A DNA stretch of 64,000 nucleotides from Blastococcus sp. VKM Ac-2987 (GTDB lineage: Bacteria; Actinomycetota; Actinomycetes; Mycobacteriales; Geodermatophilaceae): contig NZ_JAPVBG010000002.1 of assembly GCF_026967805.1 (NCBI RefSeq), forward strand, positions 1,128,238 to 1,192,237. Direction: 5' to 3'. The notes under the pieces are model-generated. The model was not told where the DNA came from and ran no database searches. It worked only from the letters and a program-made list of their open reading frames with translations. Numbering within the stretch: the stretch's first letter is position 1; every line of letters begins with the position of its first letter. Made by a program: the position numbers and the translations under genes. Below are positions 10,045-18,060 of this stretch, piece by piece.

Positions 10045-10122
10045 GTGCAGAACATCTGGGGGCTGACGCGACGGCGCACCGTCGACTTCGGCCGCGTGAC
10101 GGTGGACCGCTGTCGGGGCTGA
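10045..10122 (+). CDS. Putative 25-residue leader peptide (Cys-type) upstream of the transporter
   Basis: This short frame starts with GTG at 10045 behind a strong ribosome site (GGGAGGA, 10027-10033). It encodes MQNIWGLTRRRTVDFGRVTV followed by DRCRG. The pattern of a basic patch, a VDF/VDL-R core and a C-terminal Cys-Arg resembles the small putative leader peptides found upstream of sulfur-metabolism and transport genes in actinobacteria, some of which regulate by ribosome stalling at Cys codons. The stop codon lies in the loop of a hairpin (10114-10129), and the transporter starts 42 bases later. I infer attenuation or translational control by cysteine; this is not shown by sequence alone. 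Confidence 0.6.
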   Translation: MQNIWGLTRRRTVDFGRVTVDRCRG

Positions 10123-10129
10123 CGCCCCG
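10114..10129 (+). promoter_or_regulatory. Hairpin at the end of the leader peptide
   Basis: CGGGGC (10114-10119) pairs with GCCCCG (10124-10129) around the loop TGAC. The loop begins with the leader-peptide stop TGA, so a ribosome paused on the last Cys codon would melt or block this stem. It lies 35 bases before the transporter GTG. Confidence 0.45.
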
Positions 10130-10164
10130 CCCGGTCATCCCCCACCCAGAACGGAAATCCCCCC

Positions 10165-11511
10165 GTGCTCGCTCGTCTCCGCCGCGTGCCCTTCGCGGCG
10201 CAGGTCCTCCTCGCCCTGGTCGTCGGCGTCGCCCTCGGCTTCGTCGCCCGTGAGATGGGCACCGTCGCCGACGGCTCGCCCAACTGGCTCACCAGCACCC
10301 TCCAGACCATCGGCGGCACGTTCGTCACGCTGCTGAAGACCCTCGTCCCGCCGCTGATCGTCACCGCGGTGATCGTCAGCATCGCCAACCTCAAGCAGGT
10401 CTCGAACGCGGCCAGGCTGGCCGCCCAGACGCTGCTGTGGTTCGCCATCACCGCGCTGATCGCCGTCGGCATCGGGATCACCCTCGGCCTGCTCACCGAG
10501 CCGGGGCGCAACAGCTCGGTCGACGCCGCCGCGCAGGCGGACCCGACCCGGACCGGCTCCTGGTTCGACTTCCTGAACGGCATCGTGCCCGGCAACATCC
10601 TCGGGCTGCAGTCCTCGGCCGAGGGCGATCTGTCGTTCAACGTCCTGCAGCTGATCGTCATCGCCGCGGCGATCGGCATCGCGGTGCTCAAGGTCGGCGA
10701 GGCGGCCGAGCCGTTCCTCGGCCTCGTCCGCTCCGCCCTGGCCATCGTGCAGAAGGTGCTGTGGTGGGTCATCCTGCTCGCGCCGCTGGGCACCGTCGGC
10801 CTGATCGGCAACGCCGTCGCCAGCTACGGCTGGGAGTCCCTCGGCTCGCTCGGGGTCTTCGCCGGCGCCGTCTACGCGGGTCTCGCGCTGGTGCTGTTCG
10901 TCGTCTACCCGGTGCTGCTGCGCCTGCACGGCCTCTCGCCGCTGCGGTGGTTCGCGGGGGCCTGGCCGGCGATCCAGCTGGCCTTCGTCTCGCGCTCGTC
11001 GATCGGCACGCTGCCGGTGACCGAGCGGGTGACCGAGCAGAACCTCGGCGTCCCGCGGTCCTACGCCTCGTTCGCCGTCCCGCTGGGCGCGACGACGAAG
11101 ATGGACGGCTGCGCGGCGATCTACCCCGCGCTGGCGGCGATCTTCGTCGCCCAGTTCTTCGGGGTGGACCTCGGCCTCACCGACTACCTGCTCATCGTCC
11201 TGGTGTCGGTCATCGGCTCGGCCGCCACCGCCGGCGTCACCGGCGCGGTGGTCATGCTCACCCTCACGCTGTCCACCCTCGGCCTGCCGCTGGCCGGCGT
11301 GGGCCTGCTGCTGGCGGTCGACCCGATCCTCGACATGGGGCGGACCGCGGTGAACGTCGCCGGTCAGGCGCTGGTGCCCACGATCGTGGCCAAGCGGGAG
11401 GGCATCCTCGACCTCGAGCGCTACCGCTCGACGAACACGGTCGACCCGCTGGCCCCGGTCGAGGACCGCGGCGGCGTCGACGCCGACCTGCGGAAGCCCG
11501 TGACCGCGTAG
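10165..11511 (+). CDS. DAACS-family (dicarboxylate/amino acid:cation) symporter
   Basis: This 448-residue membrane protein has the fold of the GltP/DctA/TcyP family: eight transmembrane helices and two re-entrant hairpins. The hairpin-1 serine-rich tip reads SRSSIGTLP (residues 276-284). The family cation motif NMDGT in TM7 is changed to KMDGC (Lys312-Met313-Asp314-Gly315-Cys316), so Na+ coupling may be altered. Substrates in the family include dicarboxylates, Glu/Asp and, for the TcyP group, L-cystine. The Cys-type leader peptide upstream makes a cysteine- or cystine-related substrate plausible, but this is inference. The GTG start at 10165 has only a weak ribosome site. A long terminator follows. 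Confidence 0.85.
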   Translation: MLARLRRVPFAAQVLLALVVGVALGFVAREMGTVADGSPNWLTSTLQTIGGTFVTLLKTLVPPLIVTAVIVSIANLKQVSNAARLAAQTLLWFAITALIAVGIGITLGLLTEPGRNSSVDAAAQADPTRTGSWFDFLNGIVPGNILGLQSSAEGDLSFNVLQLIVIAAAIGIAVLKVGEAAEPFLGLVRSALAIVQKVLWWVILLAPLGTVGLIGNAVASYGWESLGSLGVFAGAVYAGLALVLFVVYPVLLRLHGLSPLRWFAGAWPAIQLAFVSRSSIGTLPVTERVTEQNLGVPRSYASFAVPLGATTKMDGCAAIYPALAAIFVAQFFGVDLGLTDYLLIVLVSVIGSAATAGVTGAVVMLTLTLSTLGLPLAGVGLLLAVDPILDMGRTAVNVAGQALVPTIVAKREGILDLERYRSTNTVDPLAPVEDRGGVDADLRKPVTA

Positions 11512-11523
11512 CGCGGCACCCCC

Positions 11524-11568
11524 GACCGTCGGGCCCGGACCTCCTCCCGAGGTCCGGGCCCGACGGTC
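11524..11568. terminator. Bidirectional terminator, 20-bp perfect stem
   Basis: Bases 11524-11543 and 11549-11568 are perfectly complementary over 20 positions with a 5-base loop. It lies between the convergent transporter and lipoprotein genes and overlaps the lipoprotein stop codon, so it can serve both transcripts. Confidence 0.85.
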
Positions 11569-12478
11569 ATCCCGCGGTCAGGTCCGCGCACCCGGACTCG
11601 TGCGGCAGCAGCGGCCGCAGCACCACGGACCACCGCTCCCCGTCGTCGCCGACCCAGGGGGTGGCCGAGTTGCCCTCAGCGGCTGCGTCGAGCACCGCCT
11701 GCGCCTGCTCCCCGGTGGCCGTCACGCACGTCGTCCCCGGTCCGATCGGCTCGCCCGGCAGCTCCGGCCCGGGCCACGGCTGCTCGGCCTGGGCCGGGTC
11801 CACCTCGACGTAGGGGCCGACCACCGCGGCCACGGCCTCCGGCCGGTACGGCTCGGGCCCGCTGACCCGGTCGGCACCCAGGGCGGCGACCGGATCCCGC
11901 AGCGCCTCGGCCAGCTCGGCGAGCCGGGCACGGGCGGCCGCCTGCTCCTCGGAGATCCCGGTGTCGAGCCCGGTGGGGAGCTCGCCGTCCGGCCCGCGCT
12001 CGGGCGCCGGGCCGACGCCGAGGGCGTAGACCTCGCGGGTGACCGTCCCACCGCCGGTGCGGACGGTGAAGCGGGTGCTGGTCACGTCGGCGACCGGCGG
12101 GCTGCCCAGGTCGCCGGTCTCCGTCACGCCGGCGGCGACCGCGCGCTCGACCAGGTCGCGCACCCCGCCGTCGCCCAGCCGGTACACCTGCAGGTTCGGC
12201 AGGGCGGGGGCCGGCCAGATGGCGATCACGGGACCGTCGGTGACGAGCCGGCCGTCGGCGTAGAGCGTCGCGGAGGGCACCCGTCCGGCGAGCATGGCCG
12301 GCGTGGTGAACCCGCCGACCTCGCTGACCTGGAGCACGACGGTGGCGTCCTCCGCGGCGGGAGTCGACGGGTCCGCGGCGGGTGTGCCGCCGCCACCGGC
12401 CACGTCGGCGCAGGCGGCGAGCAGCACGGCCAGGACCAGCAGGGTGGCGGCGCGCAGGGGACGGGTGCTCATACCCAT
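11567..12478 (-). CDS. Lipoprotein of unknown function
   Basis: This 303-residue protein has an N-terminal signal peptide with a lipobox (LLAAC, Cys23) followed by a flexible Gly/Thr/Pro/Ala linker, so it should be anchored outside the membrane. The mature part ([15 protein letters not shown], later [15 protein letters not shown]) has no domain I can name. Two ATG codons lie at 12478 and 12472; either keeps the signal peptide. It is transcribed away from the EAL-domain gene, whose stop is 40 bases upstream, and may share its message. Confidence 0.75.
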   Translation of the reverse strand: MGMSTRPLRAATLLVLAVLLAACADVAGGGGTPAADPSTPAAEDATVVLQVSEVGGFTTPAMLAGRVPSATLYADGRLVTDGPVIAIWPAPALPNLQVYRLGDGGVRDLVERAVAAGVTETGDLGSPPVADVTSTRFTVRTGGGTVTREVYALGVGPAPERGPDGELPTGLDTGISEEQAAARARLAELAEALRDPVAALGADRVSGPEPYRPEAVAAVVGPYVEVDPAQAEQPWPGPELPGEPIGPGTTCVTATGEQAQAVLDAAAEGNSATPWVGDDGERWSVVLRPLLPHESGCADLTAG

Positions 12479-12518
12479 GACGACGGGCCGGGGTGGCCGG
12501 GAGGTTCCCTCGCGGCGC

Positions 12519-13739
12519 TCACGCGGGCGCCCCGTCGAGCACCTCGGCCACCGGCCGCGGCCGGCCGAAGAGGTAGCCCTGCCCGAAGCGGACGCCGCGG
12601 TCGAGGAGGGCGGCCCGCTCCCCGGCGTGCTCGACCCCTTCGGCCACCAGCCGCGCGCCGGTCTCGCCGGCGAACGCCACCATCGCCGACGTCATGGCCT
12701 GCCGGGCCGGGTCGGTCTGCAGCCCCATGACCAGCCCGATGTCGAGCTTGATGACGTCGGGGCTCAACCGCAGGATGTGCCGCAGGCTGGCGTACCCGGC
12801 GCCGGCGTCGTCGACGCAGACGGTGACGCCCGCGCCGCGCAGCCGGCTGGTGACCGCCACGACGGCGTCGTAGTCGTCGACCCGGCTGTGCTCGGTGATC
12901 TCCACGGCCAGGGGGCCTCCGGGGTGCTCCAGCAGCAGGTCGACGACGGTGGGGCAGAGCAGTGCGTCGGCGGACAGGTTCACCGCGAGGGGCAGCCCGC
13001 CGGGCAACCGGCCGGCGGTCGCCAGCGCGGCGCGGGCCGCGACCTCCTCGAGCTCGACCCCGATCCCGAGCGCGGCGGCCTCGCTGAACAGCTCCGCCGG
13101 CCCCTCCCCGCCCCATCCCGGGAAGCGGCTGAGGGCCTCGTGCCCGATGACCTCGCCGGTCCGCATGTCGACCACCGGCTGGAGGAGCACCTGCACCGCC
13201 TCCTGCTGCAGGAAGGTGCGGAGCCGCGCGCGGCGCTCGGCGAGGTCCCGCCGGGACGCCGGCCGCGGGTGCTGCAGGTGGTCGCTGATCAGGTCGGCCA
13301 GCAGCTCCACCGTGCGCACCGCGTCGCCGTCGAGGTGCGTGCCCGGATCTCGGCTCAGGCAGCACAGCATCCCGACGGGGCGCTGGTCCGTTCCCCGCAG
13401 CGGTGCGCCGACGTAGGAGCCGATGCCGAGGTCGCCGGTCACCGGCAGGTCCCGGGTCCGCGGGTCCCGGCCGGCACCGGTGACCACCGGCGGCAGCTGG
13501 CCGCTGAGCACCCGGACGCAGTAGGAGCCCTCCAGGGGCGTGCTCATCCCCGCCTGCACGTTCATGGCGTCCAGCTCGCCGGTCACCGAGGTGATCAGCT
13601 GATGGCCCTCCCGGAACAGGGACACCCAGGCGATCTCCATGCCGAGCCGCGTGCGGGCCGCGTCGAGCAGCCAGTGCACCCAGTCGCCGCCGAGCCCGTC
13701 GGTGCTCGCGGTCGTGGTGGTCCCTCGCGGAGCAGGCAC
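12519..13739 (-). CDS. GAF-EAL protein, predicted c-di-GMP phosphodiesterase
   Basis: This protein of about 406 residues has an N-terminal GAF-like sensor domain (about residues 15-165, with [20 protein letters not shown]) and a C-terminal EAL domain (about 175-400). EAL catalytic motifs are present: [45 protein letters not shown] and GQGYLFGRP. The DDFGTG loop is changed to DDAGAG but both aspartates are kept, so hydrolysis of c-di-GMP to pGpG is plausible. No GGDEF domain is seen. The GTG at 13739 is my choice of start, with no strong ribosome site. It is divergent from nucS. Confidence 0.85.
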   Translation of the reverse strand: MPAPRGTTTTASTDGLGGDWVHWLLDAARTRLGMEIAWVSLFREGHQLITSVTGELDAMNVQAGMSTPLEGSYCVRVLSGQLPPVVTGAGRDPRTRDLPVTGDLGIGSYVGAPLRGTDQRPVGMLCCLSRDPGTHLDGDAVRTVELLADLISDHLQHPRPASRRDLAERRARLRTFLQQEAVQVLLQPVVDMRTGEVIGHEALSRFPGWGGEGPAELFSEAAALGIGVELEEVAARAALATAGRLPGGLPLAVNLSADALLCPTVVDLLLEHPGGPLAVEITEHSRVDDYDAVVAVTSRLRGAGVTVCVDDAGAGYASLRHILRLSPDVIKLDIGLVMGLQTDPARQAMTSAMVAFAGETGARLVAEGVEHAGERAALLDRGVRFGQGYLFGRPRPVAEVLDGAPA

Positions 13740-13833
13740 GCGGTCATTCTGGCCGCTGCGGTGGCGGCCGTCACCGGGTTCCGGGCCTTCCGTTTCCGTA
13801 AGTCCCGTCGGTGGCCGACCGCAGGCCGGCCGG

Positions 13834-13839
13834 TACCGT
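13834..13839 (+). promoter_or_regulatory. -10 box for nucS
   Basis: TACCGT fits TANNNT and ends 8 bases before the nucS GTG, consistent with a leaderless transcript. No clear -35 is visible. Confidence 0.45.
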
Positions 13840-13847
13840 CGGCGCCC

Positions 13848-14519
13848 GTGCGCCTGGTCATCGCCCGTTGCTCCGTCGACTACATCGGTCGGCTCACCGC
13901 CCACCTGCCCCTGGCGACCCGTCTGCTGCTGGTCAAGGCCGACGGGTCGGTCTCGGTGCACGCCGACGACCGCGCCTACAAGCCGCTGAACTGGATGAGC
14001 CCGCCCTGCCGGCTCGACGAGGAGCTGGCCGACGGCGCGGGCACGTGGACGGTGACGAACAAGGCCGGCGAGCAGCTGATCATCAGCATCGAGGAGGTCC
14101 TGCACGACCACGCGCAGGACCTCGGCGTGGACCCGGGCCTGCAGAAGGACGGCGTCGAGGCGGAGCTGCAGCGGCTGCTGGCCCTGCACGTGGAGACCTT
14201 CGGGCCGGGCTGGTCGCTGGTGCGCCGGGAGTACCCGACGGCGATCGGGCCGGTCGACCTGCTCTGCCGGGACGCCGCCGGCGCGGTGGTGGCCGTGGAG
14301 ATCAAGCGCCGCGGCGAGATCGACGGCGTCGAGCAGCTGACCCGCTACCTGAAGCTGCTCAACCGTGACCCCCTGCTGGCGCCGGTGCGCGGGGTGTTCG
14401 CCGCGCAGGAGATCAAGCCCCAGGCCCGGGTGCTGGCGACCGACCGCGGGATCGACTGCGTCACCGTCGACTACGCCGTCCTCAAGGGCACCGACGACCC
14501 CACCCAGCGGCTCTTCTAG
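13848..14519 (+). CDS. nucS: Mismatch-specific endonuclease NucS
   Basis: NucS (EndoMS) cleaves both strands at mismatches and replaces MutS/MutL repair in most actinobacteria; it works with the beta clamp. The 223-residue length, the N-terminal DNA-binding and dimerisation part ([13 protein letters not shown]) and the RecB-like nuclease core fit. The catalytic residues are visible as Asp137 (GPVDLLC), Glu151 and Lys153 (VAVEIKRRG), with the QLTRYLKLL helix following. The GTG at 13848 follows a -10-like box by 8 bases. The C-terminus ends in QRLF, compatible with a clamp-binding tail. No mutS or mutL is present in the window. Confidence 0.95.
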   Translation: MRLVIARCSVDYIGRLTAHLPLATRLLLVKADGSVSVHADDRAYKPLNWMSPPCRLDEELADGAGTWTVTNKAGEQLIISIEEVLHDHAQDLGVDPGLQKDGVEAELQRLLALHVETFGPGWSLVRREYPTAIGPVDLLCRDAAGAVVAVEIKRRGEIDGVEQLTRYLKLLNRDPLLAPVRGVFAAQEIKPQARVLATDRGIDCVTVDYAVLKGTDDPTQRLF

Positions 14520-14544
14520 GTTCGCTGCAGCTGAGTGCCCGCCC

Positions 14545-14560
14545 GTTACCTGCCGGTAGC
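14545..14560. promoter_or_regulatory. 16-bp operator upstream of the fused hydroxyacyl-CoA dehydrogenase
   Basis: GTTACCTGCCGGTAGC matches the GTTACC-N4-GGTAAC pattern with one arm mismatch. It lies 67 bases before the GTG at 14627, in a 107-base intergenic space. It is the same element as at 6351, 20879 and 50310. Confidence 0.65.
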
Positions 14561-14626
14561 GCTCGCACGTCCGGAATGGGCGGGTGAGAGACTTCCCCGC
14601 GATCACCGGCGATGGGAGTTGGCAAC

Positions 14627-16408
14627 GTGGCCAGGGAACTGAACGAGGTCGGCGTCGTGGGGCTGGGCACCATGGGTGCCGGCATCGCGGAGGTGCTCGC
14701 GCGGGCGGGCCTGTCCGTGACCGCCGTCGAGATCAGCGACACGGCGCTGGCCCGGGGCCGCGGGCACGTGGAGCAGTCGACCGACCGGGCCGTGGCCCGC
14801 GGCAAGCTCGACCCCGCCGACCGGGACGCGATCTTCGAGCGGATCCGGTTCTCCACCTCGCTGGAGGACCTGAGCACCGTCGAGCTGGTCATCGAGGCCG
14901 TGCCCGAGCGCATGGAGCTCAAGGCGGAGCTGTTCGGCAAGCTGGACAAGATCTGCCCGCCGGACACCATCCTGGCGACCAACACCTCCAGCCTGTCGGT
15001 CACCGAGCTCTCGGTCGTCACCGGCCGGCCCAGCAAGGTCATCGGGATGCACTTCTTCAACCCGGCGCCGGTCATGAAGCTGGTCGAGGTGGTGCGCACC
15101 GTCGTCACCGAGCCCTCGGTGGTCGAGGACGTCGAGGCGCTGGCCGGGCGGCTGGGCAAGGTCGACGTGACGATCGGCGACAAGGCGGGCTTCATCGCCA
15201 ACGCGCTGCTGTTCGGCTACCTCAACCACGCCGTCTCGATGTTCGAGAACCGGTACGCCAGCCGCGAGGACATCGACGCGGCCATGCGTCTGGGCTGCGG
15301 CCTGCCCATGGGCCCGCTGGCGCTCATGGACCTCATCGGCATCGACACCGCCTACGAGATCCTCGACACGATGTACAAGCAGTCGCGCAACCGGCTGCAC
15401 GCGCCGAGCCCGATCATCAAGCAGATGATGACCGCCGGACTGCTCGGCCGGAAGGTCGGCCGCGGCTTCTACACCTACGCCGCCCCAGGCTCCGCCGAGG
15501 TCGTCGCCGACGACGCCACCCCCACCCCGGGCGGCGCCGCCGAGGGCGCCCGCCCCGTGCGGACGGTGGGCGTCGTCGGCTCGGGCACCATGGCCACCGG
15601 GATCATCGAGGTCGTCGCCAAGGGCGGCTTCGACGTCGTCTTCGTGGCCCGGTCGCCGGAGAAGGTGGAGGCCGTCACCTCGGCGCTCACCAAGTCCCTG
15701 GACAAGCAGGTCGTCCGCGGCCGGCTCGACGAGGCGGCCAAGGAGGAGATGCTCGCCCGGGTCAGCGGCACGACGTCGCTGGACGACCTCGCCGACCGCG
15801 ACCTGGTCATCGAGGCCGTGGTCGAGTCGCTGCCGGTCAAGGAGGCGCTGTTCGCGAACCTGGGCGAGATCACCAAGCCCGGGGCCGTGCTGGCCACCAC
15901 CACCTCGAGCCTGCCGGTCATCGAGTGCGCCAAGGCCAGCGGCCGCCCGGCCGACGTCGTGGGCATGCACTTCTTCAACCCCGCGCAGGTCATGAAGCTG
16001 GTCGAGGTCGTCTCGACGATCTCCACCGCGCCGGACGTCGCGGCGACCATCCACGCGGTGTCGGCGCAGCTGGCGAAGCACGCGGTCTCCTGCACCGACC
16101 GGGCCGGCTTCATCGTCAACGCCCTGCTCTTCCCGTACCTGAACGACGCGGTGAAGATGCTGGAGGCGCACTACGCCACCGCCGACGACATCGACGCCGC
16201 CATGAAGGTGGGCTGCGGGTACCCGATGGGGCCGTTCGAGCTGCTCGACGTCGTCGGCCTGGACGTCTCGCTCGCCATCGAGAGGGAGCTCTACACCGAG
16301 TTCCGCGAGCCGGGCTTCGCCCCGGCGCCGCTGCTCGAGCACCTGGTGACCGCCGGCTACCTCGGCCGGAAGACCGGCCGCGGCTTCCGGGACTACGCCG
16401 CCCGCTGA
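14627..16408 (+). CDS. Tandem-fused 3-hydroxyacyl-CoA (3-hydroxybutyryl-CoA) dehydrogenase
   Basis: This 593-residue protein is two complete dehydrogenase modules in one chain, about residues 5-285 and 310-590. Each has a Rossmann motif (GLGTMGAG and GSGTMATG), a catalytic His-Asn segment (MHFFNPAPVMKLVE and MHFFNPAQVMKLVE) and the GFIxNALL Asn helix. In module 2 the ATNTSS segment reads ATTTSS. It should reduce acetoacetyl-CoA to (S)-3-hydroxybutyryl-CoA for the ethylmalonyl-CoA route, or oxidise in the other direction. I prefer the GTG at 14627 because GGGAG lies 8 bases upstream; an ATG at 14612 in the same frame would add five residues. Its promoter region carries the shared operator. Confidence 0.92.
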   Translation: MARELNEVGVVGLGTMGAGIAEVLARAGLSVTAVEISDTALARGRGHVEQSTDRAVARGKLDPADRDAIFERIRFSTSLEDLSTVELVIEAVPERMELKAELFGKLDKICPPDTILATNTSSLSVTELSVVTGRPSKVIGMHFFNPAPVMKLVEVVRTVVTEPSVVEDVEALAGRLGKVDVTIGDKAGFIANALLFGYLNHAVSMFENRYASREDIDAAMRLGCGLPMGPLALMDLIGIDTAYEILDTMYKQSRNRLHAPSPIIKQMMTAGLLGRKVGRGFYTYAAPGSAEVVADDATPTPGGAAEGARPVRTVGVVGSGTMATGIIEVVAKGGFDVVFVARSPEKVEAVTSALTKSLDKQVVRGRLDEAAKEEMLARVSGTTSLDDLADRDLVIEAVVESLPVKEALFANLGEITKPGAVLATTTSSLPVIECAKASGRPADVVGMHFFNPAQVMKLVEVVSTISTAPDVAATIHAVSAQLAKHAVSCTDRAGFIVNALLFPYLNDAVKMLEAHYATADDIDAAMKVGCGYPMGPFELLDVVGLDVSLAIERELYTEFREPGFAPAPLLEHLVTAGYLGRKTGRGFRDYAAR

Positions 16409-16411
16409 CGG

Positions 16412-16720
16412 GTGCCCCGTCGCCGCCCGCGAGCCGGCTCCCGACCAGCAGGTCGTCGGGAGCCGGCTCGTCGCGTCGACCCGGTGGAGGAGGCGTCCGA
16501 CGGCGACTGGGTCGTCCGGCCGATCACCGGCGCGTCCACGGGCAAGACCTACCGCTGCCCCGGCTGCGACCAGGAGATCCGCCCCGGGACGCCGCATGTG
16601 GTCACCTGGCCGGCGTACGTCCGGGACTCCGACCTCGACCCCTGGGACGTGGACTCCGCCGCCGACCGGCGGCGGCACTGGCACACCGCGTGCTGGCGCT
16701 CGCGCGACCGGCGCCGCTGA
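16412..16720 (+). CDS. Small basic protein with Cys/His zinc-site motif
   Basis: This 102-residue protein starts three bases after the dehydrogenase stop. It has a basic N-terminus, then the core TYRCPGCDQEIRPGTPHVV and later RRHWHTACWRSR, which together supply CxxC, His and HxxC ligands for a likely zinc site. Similar actinobacterial proteins are often labelled ATP/GTP-binding without support; I see no P-loop. The function is unknown. The spacing suggests co-expression with the dehydrogenase. Arg-rich ends and the zinc knuckle would suit nucleic-acid binding, but that is only a possibility. Confidence 0.7.
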   Translation: MPRRRPRAGSRPAGRREPARRVDPVEEASDGDWVVRPITGASTGKTYRCPGCDQEIRPGTPHVVTWPAYVRDSDLDPWDVDSAADRRRHWHTACWRSRDRRR

Positions 16721-16726
16721 GCGGGC

Positions 16727-17965
16727 TCAGCCGATCAGCTCGGCCGACACCACCACGTTGTCGCGGTAGCTGCCCCGCACCGGGTCGAACGGCCCACCGC
16801 AGGTGATCAGCCGGAGCTCGGCCGCCGGGGTGGGGGCGTAGACCACCGACCCGGGGAAGCGGGCCTTGGCGTACCGGTCGACGGCGGTGACCCGGAAGCG
16901 GGCCCTCATGCCGTCGGCCCGCTCCACCTGCACCTCGTCCCCGGGAGCGGCCTCCGCGAGCCCGCTGAGCGCGCCCGGGCGGCCGGCACCGTCCACGTGG
17001 CCGGTGAGCACCGCGGGACCGGCCGCCCCGGGTGCCGGGCCGCCGGTGAACCAGCCGGTGAGCTCGGGGTCCCCCGGCGGGAGGAGCGCACCGGTCCCGT
17101 CCTGCCCGGTGCGGACGACGGCGGTGTCGATGCCCACGGCGGGCACCCGCAACCGGACGGGGTCCGGGACCCCGCTGGACGGCGGCACCCGTGCCGCGGC
17201 GGTGCCGGGTGCGGCGGTCAGGACGGCGAGGACGCGCGCCGGCCAGCTCCCGGCCGCCTCCTCCGGTCCACCGCCGGCCTCGACCGCGCCCGCGGGACGT
17301 ACCGCGGGCCCGGTGGCGTCGGCCACCGGGCGCAGCTCGACGCCCCCTCCTGCCCGGTCGAGCACCAGCACCGTGCCGATCGAGCCGGCCGGGAGGTCCA
17401 GGGCAGTGGCCGCGTCCGCGCCGGGCACCCGGACGACGTGCTGCCCGCCGGGCACCGCGACGGACGGGCCGGCGCCCGGGAAGCGCAGGCCGGTGGCGAG
17501 CGGCGAGCCGTCGCCGAGCAGCACGTCGGCCGAGGGCAGCGTGGCCGCCGCTGCGAGCACCCGGACCCGCGCGGTACCCGGGGGAGGAGCGCTCAGGTCG
17601 TCGGGGGTCGGTTCGAGCGAGAGCCGGGCGAAGGAGCCGGTGAGCGCCACGGTCCAGGCCTGGCCGGCGACCACCTCGACGCGGGTGGCGAGCACCGGCG
17701 GGCGGGTGGCCGGGGCGCCGGCGGCGCGCACGCTGACCGCGTACGCGCCGGGGGTCAGCTCGGCGTAGCCGCGGACCTCGCCGTAGCCGAGGCCGCCGGC
17801 CACGACGGGCCCGGGGTCGGTGAGCACCTGCCCGGCAGCCGCGGCCGGGGTCAGGGAGACGTCGACCGCCGGGGTGTCGGGGGACAGGTGCGCCACCCGC
17901 AGCAGCCCGGTGCCCGGCTCGTCCGCCACGGCCCGGCCCGGCGAGGCCAGGATGCCGCCCAGCAC
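16727..17965 (-). CDS. DUF4397 domain-sortase fusion (class E/F-like), secreted
   Basis: The N-terminal part (about residues 18-240) contains a DUF4397-like repeat (LRVAHLSPDTPAVDV and TARVRVLAAAATLPSADVLL). The C-terminal 150 residues form a sortase: His323 (LTGHVDGAG), Cys389 (LITCGGPFD) and Arg401 (YRDNVVV) are the expected catalytic triad, and the TCGG form is that of class F-like sortases. The first in-frame GTG (17965) is inside the apparent signal peptide; the same frame continues upstream as LPAVLALLLVVLGG and a basic n-region with no ATG, GTG or TTG until the neighbour gene end near 18061, so a CTG or ATC start is possible. No LPXTG substrate gene lies nearby. Confidence 0.8.
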   Translation of the reverse strand: MLGGILASPGRAVADEPGTGLLRVAHLSPDTPAVDVSLTPAAAAGQVLTDPGPVVAGGLGYGEVRGYAELTPGAYAVSVRAAGAPATRPPVLATRVEVVAGQAWTVALTGSFARLSLEPTPDDLSAPPPGTARVRVLAAAATLPSADVLLGDGSPLATGLRFPGAGPSVAVPGGQHVVRVPGADAATALDLPAGSIGTVLVLDRAGGGVELRPVADATGPAVRPAGAVEAGGGPEEAAGSWPARVLAVLTAAPGTAAARVPPSSGVPDPVRLRVPAVGIDTAVVRTGQDGTGALLPPGDPELTGWFTGGPAPGAAGPAVLTGHVDGAGRPGALSGLAEAAPGDEVQVERADGMRARFRVTAVDRYAKARFPGSVVYAPTPAAELRLITCGGPFDPVRGSYRDNVVVSAELIG

Positions 17966-18060
17966 GACGAGCAGGAGGGCCAGGACGGCCGGCAGCCCGC
18001 GTGCCGGCCGGACGCGCCGGTCCGGTGGTACGCGGGCTGCCCGGAGGTGGGGCAGGGGGA

